Below are positions 1-9,470 of a stretch of DNA of 34,378 nt, piece by piece. A program made the translations under genes and the position numbers. Under the pieces are notes generated by a model. The model was not told the origin of the DNA. It saw only the letters and a program-made list of their open reading frames with translations, and made no database searches. Numbering within the stretch: position 1 is the first letter of the stretch; each line of letters opens with the position of its first letter. The stretch is from Hyphomicrobiales bacterium (GTDB taxonomy: Bacteria > Pseudomonadota > Alphaproteobacteria > Rhizobiales > Aestuariivirgaceae), in the NCBI GenBank assembly GCA_016792825.1, contig JAEUMI010000279.1, positions 1-34,378 on the forward strand, written 5' to 3'.

Positions 1-889
1 CGCCAATTTCCTGCAGCCAGCCGAACACCGGCAGGAACGGCACCACGTCCAGGTCGATTTCGGCAACGCAGCCCTTGGGCAAAACCCGCGGAATGTTTTC
101 AAGAAAGCCGCCGCCGGTGATATGGGCCAGCGCCTTGATCGATTTGCTTTTCTTAAACACCTTCAGCAGCGGCTTCACATAAATCCGTGTCGGTACCAGC
201 AGCGCCTCGCCAAGGGTCATGCCCTTGGCAAACGGGGCAGGGGCGTCATAGCCGAGTCCGCTGATCTCGACGATCTTGCGGACGAGGGAATAACCGTTGG
301 AATGAGTGCCCGATGAAGCCAGTCCCAGGATCACGTCTCCTGGCCCCACATCCTTCGCCGGCAGAATTTTCTTGCGCTCGACGGCGCCCACCGCAAACCC
401 CGCCAGGTCATAATCCTTGCCATGATACATGCCGGGCATTTCAGCGGTTTCCCCACCTATGAGGGCGCACCCCGCCTGCTTGCAGCCCTCGGCAATTCCG
501 GCGATCACCGCCCTGGCCTGCGCCACGTCAAGCTTGCCCGTGGCAAAGTAATCGAGAAAGAACAGCGGCTCGGCCCCCTGGACGATGAGGTCATTCACCG
601 ACATTGCCACCAGATCTATGCCAACCCCATGGTTCAGGCCGGTTTCGATGGCCACCCGCAATTTGGTGCCCACTCCGTCATTGGCGGCCACCAGCACCGG
701 GTCCTTGTAGCCGCAAGCCTTGAGGTCAAAGAGCCCGCCAAACCCGCCCAGGGCCGAATCAGTGCCCTTGCGCCGCGTCGCCCTGGCCAGGGGCTTGATC
801 GCTTCGACAAGGGCGTTTCCCGCACTTATATCCACGCCCGCGTCGGCATAGGTGACGCCATTTTGTGGTGCTTGTTTGCCGTCGCTCAT
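1..889 (-). CDS. purM: Phosphoribosylformylglycinamidine cyclo-ligase (AIR synthetase), 3' end beyond window
   Basis: PurM closes the imidazole ring of FGAM with ATP to give AIR, the fifth step of cytosolic purine synthesis. Reading leftward from the ATG at 887-889, the protein begins [20 protein letters not shown] and continues with PurM hallmarks: the [10 protein letters not shown] motif, a [17 protein letters not shown] segment, the [11 protein letters not shown] motif, and [15 protein letters not shown]. About 296 residues are in the window against a usual length near 350, so the C-terminus lies to the left of base 1. It is divergent from the DUF2066 gene, with about 110 bp between them. 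purN often follows purM in this group but would be outside the window. The shorter frames in this region are antisense shadows. Confidence 0.95.
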   Translation of the reverse strand, partial: MSDGKQAPQNGVTYADAGVDISAGNALVEAIKPLARATRRKGTDSALGGFGGLFDLKACGYKDPVLVAANDGVGTKLRVAIETGLNHGVGIDLVAMSVNDLIVQGAEPLFFLDYFATGKLDVAQARAVIAGIAEGCKQAGCALIGGETAEMPGMYHGKDYDLAGFAVGAVERKKILPAKDVGPGDVILGLASSGTHSNGYSLVRKIVEISGLGYDAPAPFAKGMTLGEALLVPTRIYVKPLLKVFKKSKSIKALAHITGGGFLENIPRVLPKGCVAEIDLDVVPFLPVFGWLQEIG

Positions 890-998
890 GCCGCTAGTTT
901 GCCTCATTATTCGTGTTATGGGGCCTCATAGCCCAGAGCGGGCTTTGAATAAAGCGTGATGGTAGCTCATCACCAGAGGAAATGGAGCGGTTGACGGC

Positions 999-2096
999 AT
1001 GATCACTCACCGACTGTGGCTGGTATTTTTGGCCACGATGATCATGTTTGGCTTGCCCGTGGCCCATGCGGCAGGGCCGGTCGAAACCAATGTCTTCGCC
1101 GTCCAGGGCGTGGCCGCCGATGTCACCGACAAGGACGTGGCAAGCGCCAAGAACAAGGCCCTGTTCGAAGTCCAGATGAAGGCCATTGTCATGCTGGCGC
1201 AGCGCCTGGGCAATGAAACCTTCGCCGCCGAAATCGCCAAGCTTGGGCCCAAGGACGTGCTGCCCCTGCTGAAGTCGCTCTCCATCGAGGAAGAGGGCGC
1301 CGGGCCCGGGCACTACATCGGCAAGTTCACCGTCCGCTTCATCCCGGAGAAAGTCCAAAGGCTCTTTGAAAGCTATGGTGTTGCCGTCGTGTCCGAACAG
1401 GCCACCCCCATGCTGGTGCTCCCCATCTGGAAATCCGCCGAAGGCAGCCAGCTCTGGGAGGAAAACCTGTGGCGCACCGCCTGGCTCAATCTCCGCGCCG
1501 AACAGTCGCTCGTCCCCCTGATCATACCGATCGGCGACCTTGAGGACACGGCCGCGCTCACGGCGGAGGATGTGCTCAATCTCGATCCGATAAAGCTTGA
1601 GACGCTCCGCCGCCGCTATGGCACCAGAACCATCCTGGTGGCCATTGCCGAACCTGCCGAGGGCAACGGCGTGCGCGCCATGATGAACGGCGAGTCCGAA
1701 CTCGGCAAAATCACCTTCGACAAGATCTACACCGCCGATCCGGCAACCCTCGAGGCGTCCGCTGCACTTGCCGCCTCACGCTTTCATGCCGTCATGGTCG
1801 ACAAATACAAGTCGGACACCTCACGCGTGCGGCAGGTTGCTTCCGAAGCCATGGCTTCCCACTCGATTCCCGTGGCGGTGCCCTTTTCAAGCCCTTCCGA
1901 ATGGAACGCCATCCGCTCGCGCATCTTGTCTTCGCCCGGCATAATTGGTGTTGACGTATCAACGCTCGGCGGTGATGGCGCAGTCATCAGATTGATGTAT
2001 GTTGGCGACTTGCAGGTGGTGCAGACGTCAATGCAGGGAACCGGACTACAGATGTCGCAAATCGGGGGGAATTGGGTCATTCAGTCCCTCTTGTGA
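999..2096 (+). CDS. DUF2066 domain-containing exported protein
   Basis: This is a 365-residue protein of unknown biochemical role. The first 25 or so residues form a signal peptide: a basic start (MITHR), a hydrophobic core and an AHAAGP cleavage region. The mature part has the layout I know from DUF2066 proteins: an N-terminal segment (VFAVQGVAADVTDKDVASAK) with repeated Ala/Lys helices, then a section containing the MLVLPIWK stretch. The start at 999 has GGAG about 11 bp upstream. It is the first gene of a rightward run, and its TGA overlaps the ATG of the next gene by one base, so the two are probably translationally coupled. In alphaproteobacteria this family commonly sits just before a CDP-alcohol phosphatidyltransferase and a PerM-type permease, as here. 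The family name rests on recall, not a search. Confidence 0.8.
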   Translation: MITHRLWLVFLATMIMFGLPVAHAAGPVETNVFAVQGVAADVTDKDVASAKNKALFEVQMKAIVMLAQRLGNETFAAEIAKLGPKDVLPLLKSLSIEEEGAGPGHYIGKFTVRFIPEKVQRLFESYGVAVVSEQATPMLVLPIWKSAEGSQLWEENLWRTAWLNLRAEQSLVPLIIPIGDLEDTAALTAEDVLNLDPIKLETLRRRYGTRTILVAIAEPAEGNGVRAMMNGESELGKITFDKIYTADPATLEASAALAASRFHAVMVDKYKSDTSRVRQVASEAMASHSIPVAVPFSSPSEWNAIRSRILSSPGIIGVDVSTLGGDGAVIRLMYVGDLQVVQTSMQGTGLQMSQIGGNWVIQSLL

Positions 2097-2644
2097 TGCC
2101 CATGAACCTGCCGAACCTCATTACCATTGGCCGCATTCTGCTGGTCCCCATAACCGTCTGGCTGATCATCTCCAGCGAGTTTTCCTGGGCCTTCGCGGCC
2201 TTCGTGGCGGCCGGCATCAGCGATGGTGTCGATGGCTACATTGCCAGGAGGTTTAATCAGCGCTCCGAACTGGGCGCCTATCTCGATCCCATTGCCGACA
2301 AAGCCCTGCTGGTTTCCATCTACGTCTCGCTCGGTCTCCTGACGTTTCTGCCGGCCTGGCTGGTCATTCTCGTGGTCACCCGTGACGTGCTGATTGTGGG
2401 CGCCGTGGTTCTCGCCTGGGTGATCGGAAAGCCTATGGTGGTGGCCCCGTCCATGGCCAGCAAGGTGAATACCGTGGCGCAGATTGTTCTGGCCGGCCTG
2501 GTCCTCGGTCTTCTGGGATTGGATATCCGCCTGGAGCAGGCGCTGTTTGCCGGATATGCCTTTGTCGCGATTTTGACCTTCGGCTCCGGCGCATTATACA
2601 TGCGTGACTGGCTGCACCACATGGCCAATGGCAAGCAGGAGTAA
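2096..2644 (+). CDS. CDP-alcohol phosphatidyltransferase family protein (PgsA-like)
   Basis: This is an integral-membrane enzyme that transfers a phosphatidyl group from CDP-diacylglycerol to an alcohol, releasing CMP. The complete family signature D-x2-DG-x2-AR-x8-G-x3-D-x3-D is visible: SDGVDGYIARRFNQ, then G-AYL-D-PIA-D. The N-terminus (MNLPNLITIGRILLVPI) is typical of PgsA-type phosphatidylglycerophosphate synthases, but cardiolipin or other alcohol specificities cannot be excluded. I see several hydrophobic segments and a length of 182 residues, normal for the family. I chose the ATG at 2096 because it overlaps the upstream TGA. ATG 2102 is equally plausible, and a TTG at 2072 would give a longer form. 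The AI-2E-family gene follows after 9 bp. Confidence 0.88.
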   Translation: MPMNLPNLITIGRILLVPITVWLIISSEFSWAFAAFVAAGISDGVDGYIARRFNQRSELGAYLDPIADKALLVSIYVSLGLLTFLPAWLVILVVTRDVLIVGAVVLAWVIGKPMVVAPSMASKVNTVAQIVLAGLVLGLLGLDIRLEQALFAGYAFVAILTFGSGALYMRDWLHHMANGKQE

Positions 2645-2653
2645 GGCTTCCCG

Positions 2654-3763
2654 ATGACACTGCAAAGGCAAGTTACCTTCTGGATCATTGCGTTCCTGGT
2701 GCTCATTCTGGTGCTGTGGCTGCTCAGTCCGATCTTGCTGCCCTTTATCGCGGGGCTGGTGCTGGCTTATTTCCTTGATCCCGTCGCCGACGCGCTGGAG
2801 CGCCTCGGTCTGCCGCGCATTGCGGCAACTGCCGTCATTCTTCTCCTCAGCATACTGGCGTTGGTGCTGATTGTTCTGCTCATCGTTCCCATCCTTGGCG
2901 ACCAGATCGTGAAGTTTGCGGGCGACTTGCCCAGTCTGATGCAGTCCTTGCTGGCGCGCTTCAACGATGTGGCACCGCAATGGATGAAGGATGCCATCGC
3001 CAGGTCCGGAACCGATATTCAGGCTTCCATTTCCGATATCGCTGGCAGGGCTGCGGGCTGGACCGCAACCCTTTTGGCGTCGATCTGGTCCGGCGGCATG
3101 GCGCTCGTCAACATACTTTCGCTTATGATCGTGACGCCGATTGTGGCGTTTTATCTTCTGGCAGACTGGGACAGGCTGGTGGCCAAGGTTGATAGCTGGC
3201 TGCCGCGCGATCATGCCGAAGAAATCCGCGCCATTTTCAACGATATCAATGCGGCAATGGCCGGATTCATCCGTGGCCAGGGAACCGTATGCCTTCTGCT
3301 CGGCCTTTTCTATGCGCTGGCACTGACTGTTGCCGGATTGAAATTCGGCCTGGTGATCGGCATTGGCGCGGGACTCTTGAGTTTCATTCCCTATGTCGGT
3401 GCGCTGGTGGGCGGCGTGGTGGCAATCGGCGTGGGGCTCGTCCAGTTCTGGCCCGATTTTACCAGCATCGCGATCATCATCGGCATCTTTGCCGTGGGCC
3501 AGTTCATCGAGGGCAATTTCCTCTCGCCCAAGCTGGTGGGCAGCAGCATTGGCCTGCACCCCGTTTGGCTGATGTTTGCGCTCTTCGCCTTCGGCTACGT
3601 CTTTGGTTTTGTCGGGCTCTTGCTCGCCGTTCCGCTGGCCGCCGCCGCCGGCGTGCTCGTGCGCTTTGCCCTCAACAAATACCTGGGGAGCAAGCTCTAT
3701 CGTGGTGTTCCCCGGGAAATGCCAACACCCAGAAAAACCTCGGTGCGTAACCGCGCGAAATGA
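2654..3763 (+). CDS. AI-2E family transporter (PerM-type permease)
   Basis: This 369-residue polytopic membrane protein has the standard AI-2E/PerM layout. Two hydrophobic helices near the N-terminus (about 8-45) are followed by a third, a soluble stretch (about 90-150), and then a C-terminal bundle containing GLLSFIPYVGALVGG, GQFIEGNFLSPKLVG and LLLAVPLAAAAGVL, the most conserved family segments. Family members export autoinducer-2 or act in ion and osmotic homeostasis; the substrate here is unknown. Its TGA overlaps the ATG of hdaA by 4 bp (ATGA), so it is coupled to a replication regulator, an arrangement seen repeatedly in alphaproteobacteria. Confidence 0.9.
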   Translation: MTLQRQVTFWIIAFLVLILVLWLLSPILLPFIAGLVLAYFLDPVADALERLGLPRIAATAVILLLSILALVLIVLLIVPILGDQIVKFAGDLPSLMQSLLARFNDVAPQWMKDAIARSGTDIQASISDIAGRAAGWTATLLASIWSGGMALVNILSLMIVTPIVAFYLLADWDRLVAKVDSWLPRDHAEEIRAIFNDINAAMAGFIRGQGTVCLLLGLFYALALTVAGLKFGLVIGIGAGLLSFIPYVGALVGGVVAIGVGLVQFWPDFTSIAIIIGIFAVGQFIEGNFLSPKLVGSSIGLHPVWLMFALFAFGYVFGFVGLLLAVPLAAAAGVLVRFALNKYLGSKLYRGVPREMPTPRKTSVRNRAK

Positions 3764-4458
3764 AGGGCCAAGGCCGACAGCTTGTTCTGGACCTGCCCCT
3801 CCGGCAAGCCCTGGGCCGTGATGATTTCCTGGTGACCGCGTCCAACTCTGCCGCTGTTGCCCTGATTGACCACTGGCCGGACTGGCCCGCCCACGCCGCG
3901 GTGATTGTCGGCCCGCCGGGAAGCGGCAAGTCCCATCTTGTGGAGGTCTGGCGCCAGCGCTCAAAGGCGCTGCGGATTCAGGCAGTGGATGTAAGGGTTG
4001 AAGCCGCCCCCGAGATATTGCGCTCCGGCGCCGCGGCAATCGAGGATGCAGCACCGCCCCTCGATGAGCGCGGCCTTTTCCATCTTTTGAACCTTGCCAG
4101 GCAACAGGGAAGCAGCATTTTGCTGACGGCCCAGATGCGGCCGGAACACTGGAAAATTGCCTTGCCCGATCTGCTGTCGAGACTGAAAGCCTTCCCGGTT
4201 CTGGAAATATTGCCGCCCGATGACGCCCTGTTGCGCGGTGTGCTGGTGAAGCTGTTTTTTGACCGCCAGATCGCGGCCGCGGAATCAACCATCAGCTTCA
4301 TGCTGGCCCGCATGCCGCGCTCCCTTGGCGCGGCCCGCCTGCTTGTAGCGGAAATCGACCGCCGCGCCCTGGAAGAGCGCGCCGAGGTGACCCGCCCCTT
4401 TGTGGCCAAGGTTCTGGCCGATTTCTCCGCCCCGGGCCTCTTTGGCGCCGAGGACTAG
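3760..4458 (+). CDS. hdaA: HdaA, DnaA-like regulator of replication initiation
   Basis: This 232-residue protein resembles the AAA+ part of DnaA but lacks the DNA-binding domain IV, as expected for Hda/HdaA, which works with the DNA-loaded beta clamp to promote ATP hydrolysis by DnaA and shut off re-initiation. Visible support: an N-terminal clamp-binding motif (QLVLDLPL, residues 7-14), a Walker A (GPPGSGKS, residues 51-58), the LLTAQMRPEHW sensor-like region, and a C-terminal lid with LARMPRSLGAARLLVAEID. The Walker B position (EDAAPPLDE) is degenerate, as is common in HdaA. It is coupled by a 4-bp overlap to the upstream permease and is the last gene of this run; ppk1 starts 83 bp further on. 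Confidence 0.88.
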   Translation: MKGQGRQLVLDLPLRQALGRDDFLVTASNSAAVALIDHWPDWPAHAAVIVGPPGSGKSHLVEVWRQRSKALRIQAVDVRVEAAPEILRSGAAAIEDAAPPLDERGLFHLLNLARQQGSSILLTAQMRPEHWKIALPDLLSRLKAFPVLEILPPDDALLRGVLVKLFFDRQIAAAESTISFMLARMPRSLGAARLLVAEIDRRALEERAEVTRPFVAKVLADFSAPGLFGAED

Positions 4459-4489
4459 CACTTCGTTTACCCCCAGCGCATTCGCCGCT

Positions 4490-4518
4490 TTCACCAAACC
4501 GTCATATGGGCCTATTAT
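4490..4518 (+). promoter_or_regulatory. Candidate sigma70-type promoter for ppk1-ppx
   Basis: A -35-like TTCACC (4490-4495) and a -10-like TATTAT (4513-4518) are separated by 17 bp in the gap between hdaA and ppk1. A Shine-Dalgarno GAGGA lies a few bases before the ppk1 ATG. The match is by eye; no start site is known. Confidence 0.4.
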
Positions 4519-4541
4519 CCGTTGAATTTTGAGGATTCCCG

Positions 4542-6710
4542 ATGAACGAGATGCTGCCTCTCGAACCCGCCGCGGCGATTGGAATGGATAGCCCGCAGCG
4601 TTTTTTCAATCGCGAGCTGTCCTGGCTGGGCTTCAACATGAGGGTTCTCGAAGAGGCCCGCAACCGCAACCATCCCTTGCTGGAGCGCCTGCGCTTTCTC
4701 TCCATTTCCGGAAACAACCTCGATGAGTTCTTCATGGTGCGCGTGGCGGGCCTCGTGGGCCAGGTGCGCGAGCAGATGGTGGAGATCAGTCCCGACGGCT
4801 TGAGCCCGGAGGAGCAGCTTGAGAAAATCCGGAAATTTGCCCAGGAGCTGATGGCCGAGCAGGATCGGCGTTGGCTGCAGTTGAAAAGCGAACTGACTGA
4901 GAACGGCATCACTATTGTCAATGAGGAGCATCTGACAGCTGACGAGCACAAGTGGCTCGACAACCGCTTCCTCGAGCACATCCTCCCCATCGTCACGCCC
5001 ATTGCCATCGATCCCGCCCATCCCTTTCCCTTCATACTCAACCGGGGCTTCATTATCGCGCTGGAATTGAAGCGCCGGCGCGATGGCGGCATCATGAATG
5101 CGCTCCTTCCCATCCCGCCGCAGCTTGAGCGCTTTATCCGCCTGCCGGGAACGAGCCCGCGCTTCATCTCGCTGGAACACATGCTGCGGGTTTTCCTGCT
5201 GAAATTGTTCCCCGGCTACGATGTGCTGGGGCAGGGCCTGTTCCGCATCATCAGGGATAGCGATATCGAAATCGAGGAAGAGGCCGAGGATCTTGTCCGG
5301 GTGTTCGAGAGCGCCCTGAAGCGCCGCCGCCGCGGCGTGGTGATCCGCATGGAAGTCGATGCCGATTGCCCGCCGGGCATTCGCGGCTTCATTGCCGACC
5401 AGCTTGACGTGACTGAGGATGCGACGGTCACCTGCGAAGGCCTGGTTGGCTATGCCGACACCAAGCAGCTCATTCTGGATGAACGGCCTGACCTGAAATT
5501 CACGCCTTATCTGGCGCGCTTTCCCGAACGCGTCCGCGATCATGGCGGCGATTGCTTTGCGGCCATCCGGCAGAAGGATTTCGTCGTCCACCACCCCTAT
5601 GAGTCTTTCGACGTCGTGGTGCAATTCGTGCTCCAGGCCGCCAGCGACCCCAATGTCGTGGCCATCAAGCAGACGCTCTACCGAACCTCGAACAATTCCC
5701 CCATCGTTGCCGCACTCGCCAAGGCGGCCGAAGCGGGAAAGTCGGTCATGGCCTTGGTGGAGCTCAAGGCCCGCTTCGATGAAGAGGCCAACATCCAGTG
5801 GGCCCGCGATCTGGAGCGCGCCGGTGTGCAGGTCGTGTTTGGTTTCATTGAACTCAAGACCCACGCCAAGGTCTCCATGGTGGTGCGCCGCGAAGGCACC
5901 AACATGCGCAGCTACGTTCACTACGGCACCGGCAATTACCACCCGATCACCGCCAAGATCTATACCGACCTTTCCTTCTTCACCAGCGATCCGGCCCTCT
6001 GCCGCGATGCGGCGCGGCTGTTCAATTTCATCTCCGGTTATGCCCAGCCGGAAGACCTGGAAAAGCTCTCGCTCTCGCCGATCAATCTGAAACCCCGCCT
6101 GCTCAAGCATATTGACGATGAAATCGCCCATGCCAGGGCGGGCCGGCCCGCCCACATCTGGGGCAAGTTCAATTCGCTGGTTGACCCCGGTATTATTGAC
6201 GCGCTCTACAAGGCAAGCCAGGCAGGCGTCCAGGTGGATTTTGTCGTGCGCGGCATTTGCTGCCTGCGCCCCGGCGTTCCGGGCCTTTCCGACAACATCC
6301 GGGTGAAGAGCATTGTCGGCCGTTTCCTCGAGCATTCGCGCATCATCTGCTTCGGCGCAGGGCATGGGCTGCCCCACGCCAAGGCCCTGGTTTACATCGG
6401 CTCCGCCGATCTCATGCCGCGCAACCTCCACCGCCGCGTCGAAACCCTGATCCCCATTGAAAACCCCACCGTGCACGAGCAAATCCTCGACCAGATCATG
6501 GTAGTGAATTTCAAAGACAACCAGCAAAGCTGGAACCTGCTGGCCGATGGCTCCGCCCATCGCGTGGTCCCCGGGCCGAATGAGGCGCCGTTCAATGCCC
6601 ACGAATATTTCATGAACAATCCCTCGCTCTCTGGACGCGGCCGCTCGCTTAAAGCTAGTGTGGCGGGCGACAATTTCGCCTCGAAAAGAAAGCCCAGGAT
6701 TCGGAAGTGA
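4542..6710 (+). CDS. ppk1: Polyphosphate kinase 1
   Basis: PPK1 reversibly polymerises the gamma phosphate of ATP into inorganic polyphosphate. The 722-residue protein is full length and starts with the conserved [17 protein letters not shown] segment. The two histidines needed for catalysis are present in their usual contexts: H441 in THAK, and H598 in FLEHSR. These correspond to E. coli His435 and His592, both shifted by six. The YGTGNYHP motif around residues 461-468 and the [14 protein letters not shown] segment are also present. The start has a GAGGA ribosome-binding site. The downstream exopolyphosphatase overlaps by 4 bp (GTGA), so the synthetic and degradative enzymes are co-expressed, the classic ppk-ppx pairing. 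A long antisense frame over this gene is a codon-bias shadow. Confidence 0.97.
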   Translation: MNEMLPLEPAAAIGMDSPQRFFNRELSWLGFNMRVLEEARNRNHPLLERLRFLSISGNNLDEFFMVRVAGLVGQVREQMVEISPDGLSPEEQLEKIRKFAQELMAEQDRRWLQLKSELTENGITIVNEEHLTADEHKWLDNRFLEHILPIVTPIAIDPAHPFPFILNRGFIIALELKRRRDGGIMNALLPIPPQLERFIRLPGTSPRFISLEHMLRVFLLKLFPGYDVLGQGLFRIIRDSDIEIEEEAEDLVRVFESALKRRRRGVVIRMEVDADCPPGIRGFIADQLDVTEDATVTCEGLVGYADTKQLILDERPDLKFTPYLARFPERVRDHGGDCFAAIRQKDFVVHHPYESFDVVVQFVLQAASDPNVVAIKQTLYRTSNNSPIVAALAKAAEAGKSVMALVELKARFDEEANIQWARDLERAGVQVVFGFIELKTHAKVSMVVRREGTNMRSYVHYGTGNYHPITAKIYTDLSFFTSDPALCRDAARLFNFISGYAQPEDLEKLSLSPINLKPRLLKHIDDEIAHARAGRPAHIWGKFNSLVDPGIIDALYKASQAGVQVDFVVRGICCLRPGVPGLSDNIRVKSIVGRFLEHSRIICFGAGHGLPHAKALVYIGSADLMPRNLHRRVETLIPIENPTVHEQILDQIMVVNFKDNQQSWNLLADGSAHRVVPGPNEAPFNAHEYFMNNPSLSGRGRSLKASVAGDNFASKRKPRIRK

Positions 6711-8215
6711 GCTGGCACAAGGGGTTTAGGACAGAGCCGCCGACCTACCGCCCGGTGGCCGTTGTGGACATCGGCTCCAACTCTGTCCGCCTCGTCGTCT
6801 ATGACGGCCTTCGCCGCTCGCCCACCCCGGTTTTCAATGAAAAGATTCTCTGCGGCCTTGGCAAGGGCGTGGCCATTACCGGAAAGCTGGCCGACAGCGG
6901 CATTGCCCGGGCTCTCGCCGCACTCCGCCGCTTTCGCACCCTGGCCAAACAGATTGGCGTGAAGCAGGTGTTCGCTGTGGCAACTGCCGCCGCGCGCGAG
7001 GCCACAAATGGCCAGAGCTTTATTGAAAGCGCCGAAGAGGCAATCGGCGTTGGCATCAATGTGCTCTCGGGCAAGGAGGAGGCGCGCTACGCCGCCCTTG
7101 GCGTGATCGCCGGCATCCCGGAAGCCGATGGCGTGGTGGGCGACCTGGGCGGCGGCTCGCTTGAACTGATCGACGTGCAGGAAGGAAAGCTGCGCGACGG
7201 CATTACGCTTCCCATCGGCCCTTTGCGCCTCATTGACATGTCAGGCGGTTCCATCAAGCGGGCCCGGGAAATCGTCGATGACTATCTTGAGAAGGCAACG
7301 CTTCTGGCCAATCTGAAGGGCCGCTCCTTCTACGCGGTGGGCGGCACCTGGCGAAATCTGGCCAGGCTTCACATGGCGCAGAACAAGTATCCGCTCCATG
7401 TGCTGCACCACTACGCCATGACTCGTCAGCAGGCTTCCGCCGTGGCCGATCTCGTATCCGGCCTGTCATCGTCTTCGCTGCGCGACGTCCGCGAGGTTTC
7501 AAAAAGCCGTGCCGACACGCTGCCCTATGGCGCCCTGGTTCTGGATCGGCTGCTGGCCAGGGGAAAAGCCAGGGATGTCGTGTCGTCGGTCTACGGCGTG
7601 CGTGAAGGGCTTCTCTATTCGAAGCTGCCGCGCCGCAAGATGCAGGCCGATGCGCTTCTCTCATCCTGCTGGGATTTCGCCCGGCGCTATGCCCGTTCAC
7701 CCGAACATGAACTGGAACTTTGCGACTGGACCGACCAGCTTTTCGGCGGCCCGGGCTACAAGGAAACCGAAGTGGAAACGCGGCTTCGCTATGCCGCCTG
7801 CCTTCTGGCCGACATTGGCTGGCGGGCCCATCCGGATTACCGCGCCGAGCGTTCACTCGGCATGATTTCGCAGGCCGCCTTTGTGGGCATCGATCATCCC
7901 GGCCGAGTGTTTTTGGCCCTCACGGTTTTCTACCGCTACGAAGGCGAGGAGATGGGCGATGGCCTCGTGCATCTTCTCGATGACAACCAGATGATGCGGG
8001 CCCATCTGCTGAGCTCCATTTTCCGCCTCGCCTATATCCTGTCGGCCGCCATGCCCGGCATGCTGCCGCGCATTGGGCTGAAGCTGGCGGAGGGAAAAAC
8101 CATGCAGTTGACGCTGCCGAAAAAACTCCAGGACCTGATGGGCGAGCGCGTTGAAAAGCGCCTGGCTGGCCTCGCTTCGGAAATGGGCCGGGTTGCCAAG
8201 GTCGTGATTGATTAG
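6707..8215 (+). CDS. ppx: Exopolyphosphatase / Ppx-GppA family phosphatase
   Basis: This enzyme removes terminal phosphates from polyphosphate and may also act on pppGpp. The ASKHA-fold phosphate-binding motifs are present: [15 protein letters not shown] at the N-terminus and [13 protein letters not shown] near residue 145. The C-terminal half (about 310-500) is helical and includes [14 protein letters not shown], recalling the HD-like domain of alphaproteobacterial Ppx. At 502 residues it is normal for the group. Translation starts with GTG at 6707, inside the last codons of ppk1. The stop TAG overlaps the stop of the convergent rnd gene by 4 bp, with no terminator between them. Confidence 0.93.
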   Translation: MSWHKGFRTEPPTYRPVAVVDIGSNSVRLVVYDGLRRSPTPVFNEKILCGLGKGVAITGKLADSGIARALAALRRFRTLAKQIGVKQVFAVATAAAREATNGQSFIESAEEAIGVGINVLSGKEEARYAALGVIAGIPEADGVVGDLGGGSLELIDVQEGKLRDGITLPIGPLRLIDMSGGSIKRAREIVDDYLEKATLLANLKGRSFYAVGGTWRNLARLHMAQNKYPLHVLHHYAMTRQQASAVADLVSGLSSSSLRDVREVSKSRADTLPYGALVLDRLLARGKARDVVSSVYGVREGLLYSKLPRRKMQADALLSSCWDFARRYARSPEHELELCDWTDQLFGGPGYKETEVETRLRYAACLLADIGWRAHPDYRAERSLGMISQAAFVGIDHPGRVFLALTVFYRYEGEEMGDGLVHLLDDNQMMRAHLLSSIFRLAYILSAAMPGMLPRIGLKLAEGKTMQLTLPKKLQDLMGERVEKRLAGLASEMGRVAKVVID

Positions 8216-9369
8216 CCGCCGGCGGGCGCAATCACCACGCGCCCGTCCTTGAAGCCGATCATCGCCTGGCCGCGCTTCAGCTCCAGCGCCAGGTTGCCGA
8301 ACACTTCGCGCCGCCAGCCGTGCATCAGGGGCACATCGGCCTCATCGCTTTCCGCCACCGCTTCAATATCCGAGGTGTTCGCCACAAGCTTCGGCGCCAG
8401 CCCCTCGCGCTCGCAAACCACTTTCAGCGCAAGCTTCAAAATCTCCGCCGCCGCCTGGGTTGATTCAGAGCTTTCCTCGCGGCCCCAATTGGCGTGGGGC
8501 AGGGTGAGGGGATCGCGCCCCAGGCCGTCCTTGACGGCGCGCAGCAGGCCGTCGCCGGTCCGCGAAGTGGCCATGCCCCGCGGCAGCGCCCTGAGTTGCC
8601 CAAGGGCTTCCTTGCTTTGCGGCATCTGCATGGCAACTTCCGCCACCGCATCATCCTTGATCACCCGCGACCGCGGCACGTTTTTTTCCTGCGCCTCCAA
8701 TTCGCGCCACCCGGCAACTGCGATGAGAACCGCAAGCTGCTTCTTGGACTTGAGCCGCACCTTGATGCGCTTCCAGGCGTCCCCGGGTTCCGTCCGGTAG
8801 GTTTCAATCGCCATCAGGATCGCCATCTCCTGGGCCAGCCACGGCTCGCGGCCATTGGCATCGAGTTCGATCTTCAGCTTTTCATAAACCGTGCGCAGAT
8901 GCGTGACATCCGACAGCGCATAGGTCAGCTGCTTCTCGGTCAAGGGGCGGCGCGACCAGTCGGTGAAGCGCGATGACTTGTCGATCTGCGCCTTGGCCAG
9001 CTTGCGCACGATGGCCTCATAGCTCACCTGGTCGCCGAAGCCGCAAACCATGGCGGCAATCTGCGTATCGAAAATCGGATGCGGCACGGTGCCGGCAAGA
9101 TGCACCATGATCTCCACATCCTGCCGCGCCGCATGGAAAACCTTCAGCACCTTCTCGTTGTTCATGAGGGCGAAGAAGGGCTTGAGGTCAATGCCTTCCG
9201 CCATCGGATCGATCAGCCCGTTTATCTCCGCCCCGGCGATCTGGATGAGGCAGAGATCCGGCCAATAGGTCGTCTCGCGCATGAATTCCGTGTCAACGGT
9301 CACAAAAGTCTCGTGCGCCAACGCCTTGCACAGCGCCGTCAGCGCCTTTGTATCAGTAATGAGGTCCAT
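8212..9369 (-). CDS. rnd: Ribonuclease D
   Basis: RNase D is a 3'-5' exoribonuclease that trims tRNA and other structured RNA precursors. The DEDDy active site is visible with the start used here: D26 and E28 in VDTEFMRE (Exo I), D84 in HAARQDVEIM (Exo II), and Y150/D154 in YALSDVTHLR (Exo III). An HRDC-like helical domain covers roughly residues 205-285, and a second C-terminal helical region follows. I chose the ATG at 9367-9369 (MDLITDTKAL), which fits the family; a GTG at 9411 would add 14 residues but lacks a ribosome-binding site. The gene is convergent with ppx, and their stop codons overlap. Confidence 0.94.
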   Translation of the reverse strand: MDLITDTKALTALCKALAHETFVTVDTEFMRETTYWPDLCLIQIAGAEINGLIDPMAEGIDLKPFFALMNNEKVLKVFHAARQDVEIMVHLAGTVPHPIFDTQIAAMVCGFGDQVSYEAIVRKLAKAQIDKSSRFTDWSRRPLTEKQLTYALSDVTHLRTVYEKLKIELDANGREPWLAQEMAILMAIETYRTEPGDAWKRIKVRLKSKKQLAVLIAVAGWRELEAQEKNVPRSRVIKDDAVAEVAMQMPQSKEALGQLRALPRGMATSRTGDGLLRAVKDGLGRDPLTLPHANWGREESSESTQAAAEILKLALKVVCEREGLAPKLVANTSDIEAVAESDEADVPLMHGWRREVFGNLALELKRGQAMIGFKDGRVVIAPAGG

Positions 9370-9470
9370 GCGGGTTAACTCGCCAGAGTCGAGAGGCAAG
9401 GTCAACCTCACGAAGGGGATTTATTTTAAATAAGCAATATCAATACGTTATAGAGAATTACGGAGTCAAA

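Noticed and set aside
2594-4288. A 564-codon minus-strand frame across the permease and hdaA
   Set aside because: It spans two well-supported genes on the other strand and shows no domain or signal.
4515-6602. A 695-codon open frame on the minus strand across ppk1
   Set aside because: It is antisense to a gene with complete PPK1 motifs. Its translation is low-complexity with no family features and no ribosome-binding site. Long antisense frames are expected from GC-rich third-position bias.
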